5,580 bases of DNA, taken from NCBI GenBank assembly GCA_017650255.1, contig JAGCFG010000037.1, positions 1 to 5,580 on the forward strand. Reading direction: 5' to 3'. Below are positions 4,694 to 5,580 of the stretch, in pieces (position 1 is the stretch's first letter; the number at the start of each line of letters is the position of its first letter). Under the pieces are notes generated by a model. That model was given only the letters and a program-made list of their open reading frames with translations. It was not told the DNA's origin and did not search any database. A program made the translations under genes and the position numbers. The DNA comes from Alphaproteobacteria bacterium (lineage in GTDB: Bacteria > Pseudomonadota > Alphaproteobacteria > RF32 > CAG-239).

Positions 4694-5545
4694 TTATTTA
4701 GCCTTACCGACAAATTCTTTAATTTTATCAATAACTTTCAAAGCATCACTTCGCCCTAGCTCATACATTTCCCGCACAATATCCAAATTTTGCTCCATTT
4801 TACCAATTTTAATCAACCTGCTGGGCCTAAGCACAAAAGCCTTTCCAGCTTTTTCTTGCGCCGCCGCATAATCTAGTTCCTTATTATATTCCTTATGCCT
4901 ATTTTTGCACGCCCGCACAAATTTAGGATATTTTCGATACACCAAAGACAAAAGCCACGAAAGATGCGCCGGCTTTTTTCTATATCCTTGCGGTCTTGTC
5001 AAAACTACGATATTTTTCTCAAAACCCAAGTTCTCCGCGGCTTTCAGGGGAATACTGTCGGCAATTCCGCCGTCCAACAGCTTTTTACCGCCGACCTCAA
5101 CAATTTGCGACACTAAAGGCATTGAAGCCGAAGCTCTGATATAATCAATATCTGCAAACATATCATTGCATTTGACATATTCCGCCTGCCCCGTCTCGAC
5201 ATTTGAACAAACTGCAAAAAACTCAATGCCTGAACGCTTAAAAGCCTCATTATCATAAGGATCGAGCTTTTCCGGCAACTCGTGATAGCAAAACTCTGTC
5301 TCAACCATATTTCCGGTCAAAAACAAAGACTTAAAGCTCATAAATCTATAATCACATCCATATTTCATATTATAACGAATACTGCGCCCCGCCTGCATTG
5401 AGGCATATGAACAACCATGAATAGCCCCTGCCGAAACCCCGATTACCCCGTCGGCAATCAAACCATTTTCGAGCAAAACATCCAAAACACCGGCGGTATA
5501 TATCCCGCGCTTTGCTCCACCTTCCAAAACCAAACCTATTTTCAT
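4694..5545 (-). CDS. Patatin-like phospholipase (YjjU-type patatin family protein)
   Basis: A 283-aa patatin-fold serine hydrolase, expected to cleave acyl chains from lipids. The N-terminus MKIGLVLEGGAKRG carries the oxyanion-hole glycine motif (EGGAKRG, 8-14), GVSAG (36-40) holds the nucleophile Ser38, and DGG (158-160) holds the catalytic Asp158, so the Ser-Asp dyad is complete. Residues IRASASMP (136-143) are also typical. The length and a basic C-terminal region after about 195 fit the bacterial YjjU-like group, which carries a small C-terminal domain; this subgroup call is from memory. No signal peptide is seen, so a cytoplasmic or peripheral membrane site is inferred. Of the possible starts, the ATG at 5545 is preferred over the GTG at 5560: a GAGG Shine-Dalgarno sequence sits 9 nt before it and the protein then begins at the usual family position. 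It is convergent with the array and not evidently part of it. Confidence 0.92.
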   Translation of the reverse strand: MKIGLVLEGGAKRGIYTAGVLDVLLENGLIADGVIGVSAGAIHGCSYASMQAGRSIRYNMKYGCDYRFMSFKSLFLTGNMVETEFCYHELPEKLDPYDNEAFKRSGIEFFAVCSNVETGQAEYVKCNDMFADIDYIRASASMPLVSQIVEVGGKKLLDGGIADSIPLKAAENLGFEKNIVVLTRPQGYRKKPAHLSWLLSLVYRKYPKFVRACKNRHKEYNKELDYAAAQEKAGKAFVLRPSRLIKIGKMEQNLDIVREMYELGRSDALKVIDKIKEFVGKAK

Positions 5546-5554
5546 ATTTTTATA

Positions 5555-5558
5555 CCTC
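5555..5558 (-). promoter_or_regulatory. Shine-Dalgarno site of the patatin gene
   Basis: GAGG on the - strand lies 9 nt upstream of the ATG at 5545. It decides between that ATG and an in-frame GTG at 5560, which overlaps the site itself. It contrasts with the + strand array genes, none of which has such a site. The promoter lies beyond the window. Confidence 0.7.
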
Positions 5559-5580
5559 ACATAAATTTTCTCAATTTTCC

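Noticed and set aside
5546..5560. GTG start five codons upstream in the patatin gene
   Set aside because: The GTG overlaps the GAGG site that serves the ATG at 5545, and family members begin at the K-I-G-L-V-L-E-G-G strand.
1..5580. CRISPR array, tRNA, rRNA or insertion sequence
   Set aside because: No regularly spaced short repeats, no cloverleaf or rRNA-like sequence, and no transposase frame with terminal inverted repeats were seen.

Overview
The window is a tandem array of four paralogous genes of a family I do not recognise, plus a small acyl-carrier-like gene and a small membrane-protein gene in the same orientation. All six are on the + strand (1-4656). They end at a hairpin terminator facing a convergent patatin-like phospholipase gene on the - strand (4694-5545). 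No rRNA, tRNA, CRISPR array, transposase or integrase was seen. Nothing here fixes the taxon. Ordinary sigma70-type promoters (TTGACA, 17 bp, TATAAA-like), intrinsic terminators and moderate GC in genes with AT-rich spacers indicate a bacterium. A host-associated or gut Gram-negative lineage is only a guess.

Layout. 1-519 is a paralogue missing its first ~17 codons at the window edge. 645-1826 and 1936-3093 are two full two-module paralogues (393 and 385 aa). 3206-3451 is an 81-aa acyl-carrier-like protein with an altered Ser motif. 3555-4127 is a one-module paralogue (190 aa). 4252-4656 is a 134-aa protein with three to four hydrophobic segments. 4694-5545 (-) is a patatin-family lipid hydrolase with Ser-Asp dyad motifs intact.

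The paralogues are built from a shared N-terminal header (NPTxEQLxxYIxLRK then FPLPL) and two related modules. The A module carries EGIATERGIYL and HPDARPL; the B module carries HPEAxPL and a later GG-containing IAYIAGG-like motif. The observed architectures are header+B, header+A+B, header+A+linker+B, and header+A. Each module tends to end in an IP-containing strand such as LFIPK.

Punctuation is very regular. Each + strand gene is followed by 103-125 bp holding, in order, an intrinsic terminator, a TTGACA box, a -10 box 17 bp downstream, and an AT-rich leader of about 30-40 nt with no Shine-Dalgarno sequence. Each gene therefore looks like its own transcription unit. The carrier and membrane genes use the same punctuation as the paralogues, so they look like members of the same array. 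No biochemical role for the array can be read from the sequence. A multi-copy, recombining, individually expressed family of cytoplasmic proteins is what is directly supported.
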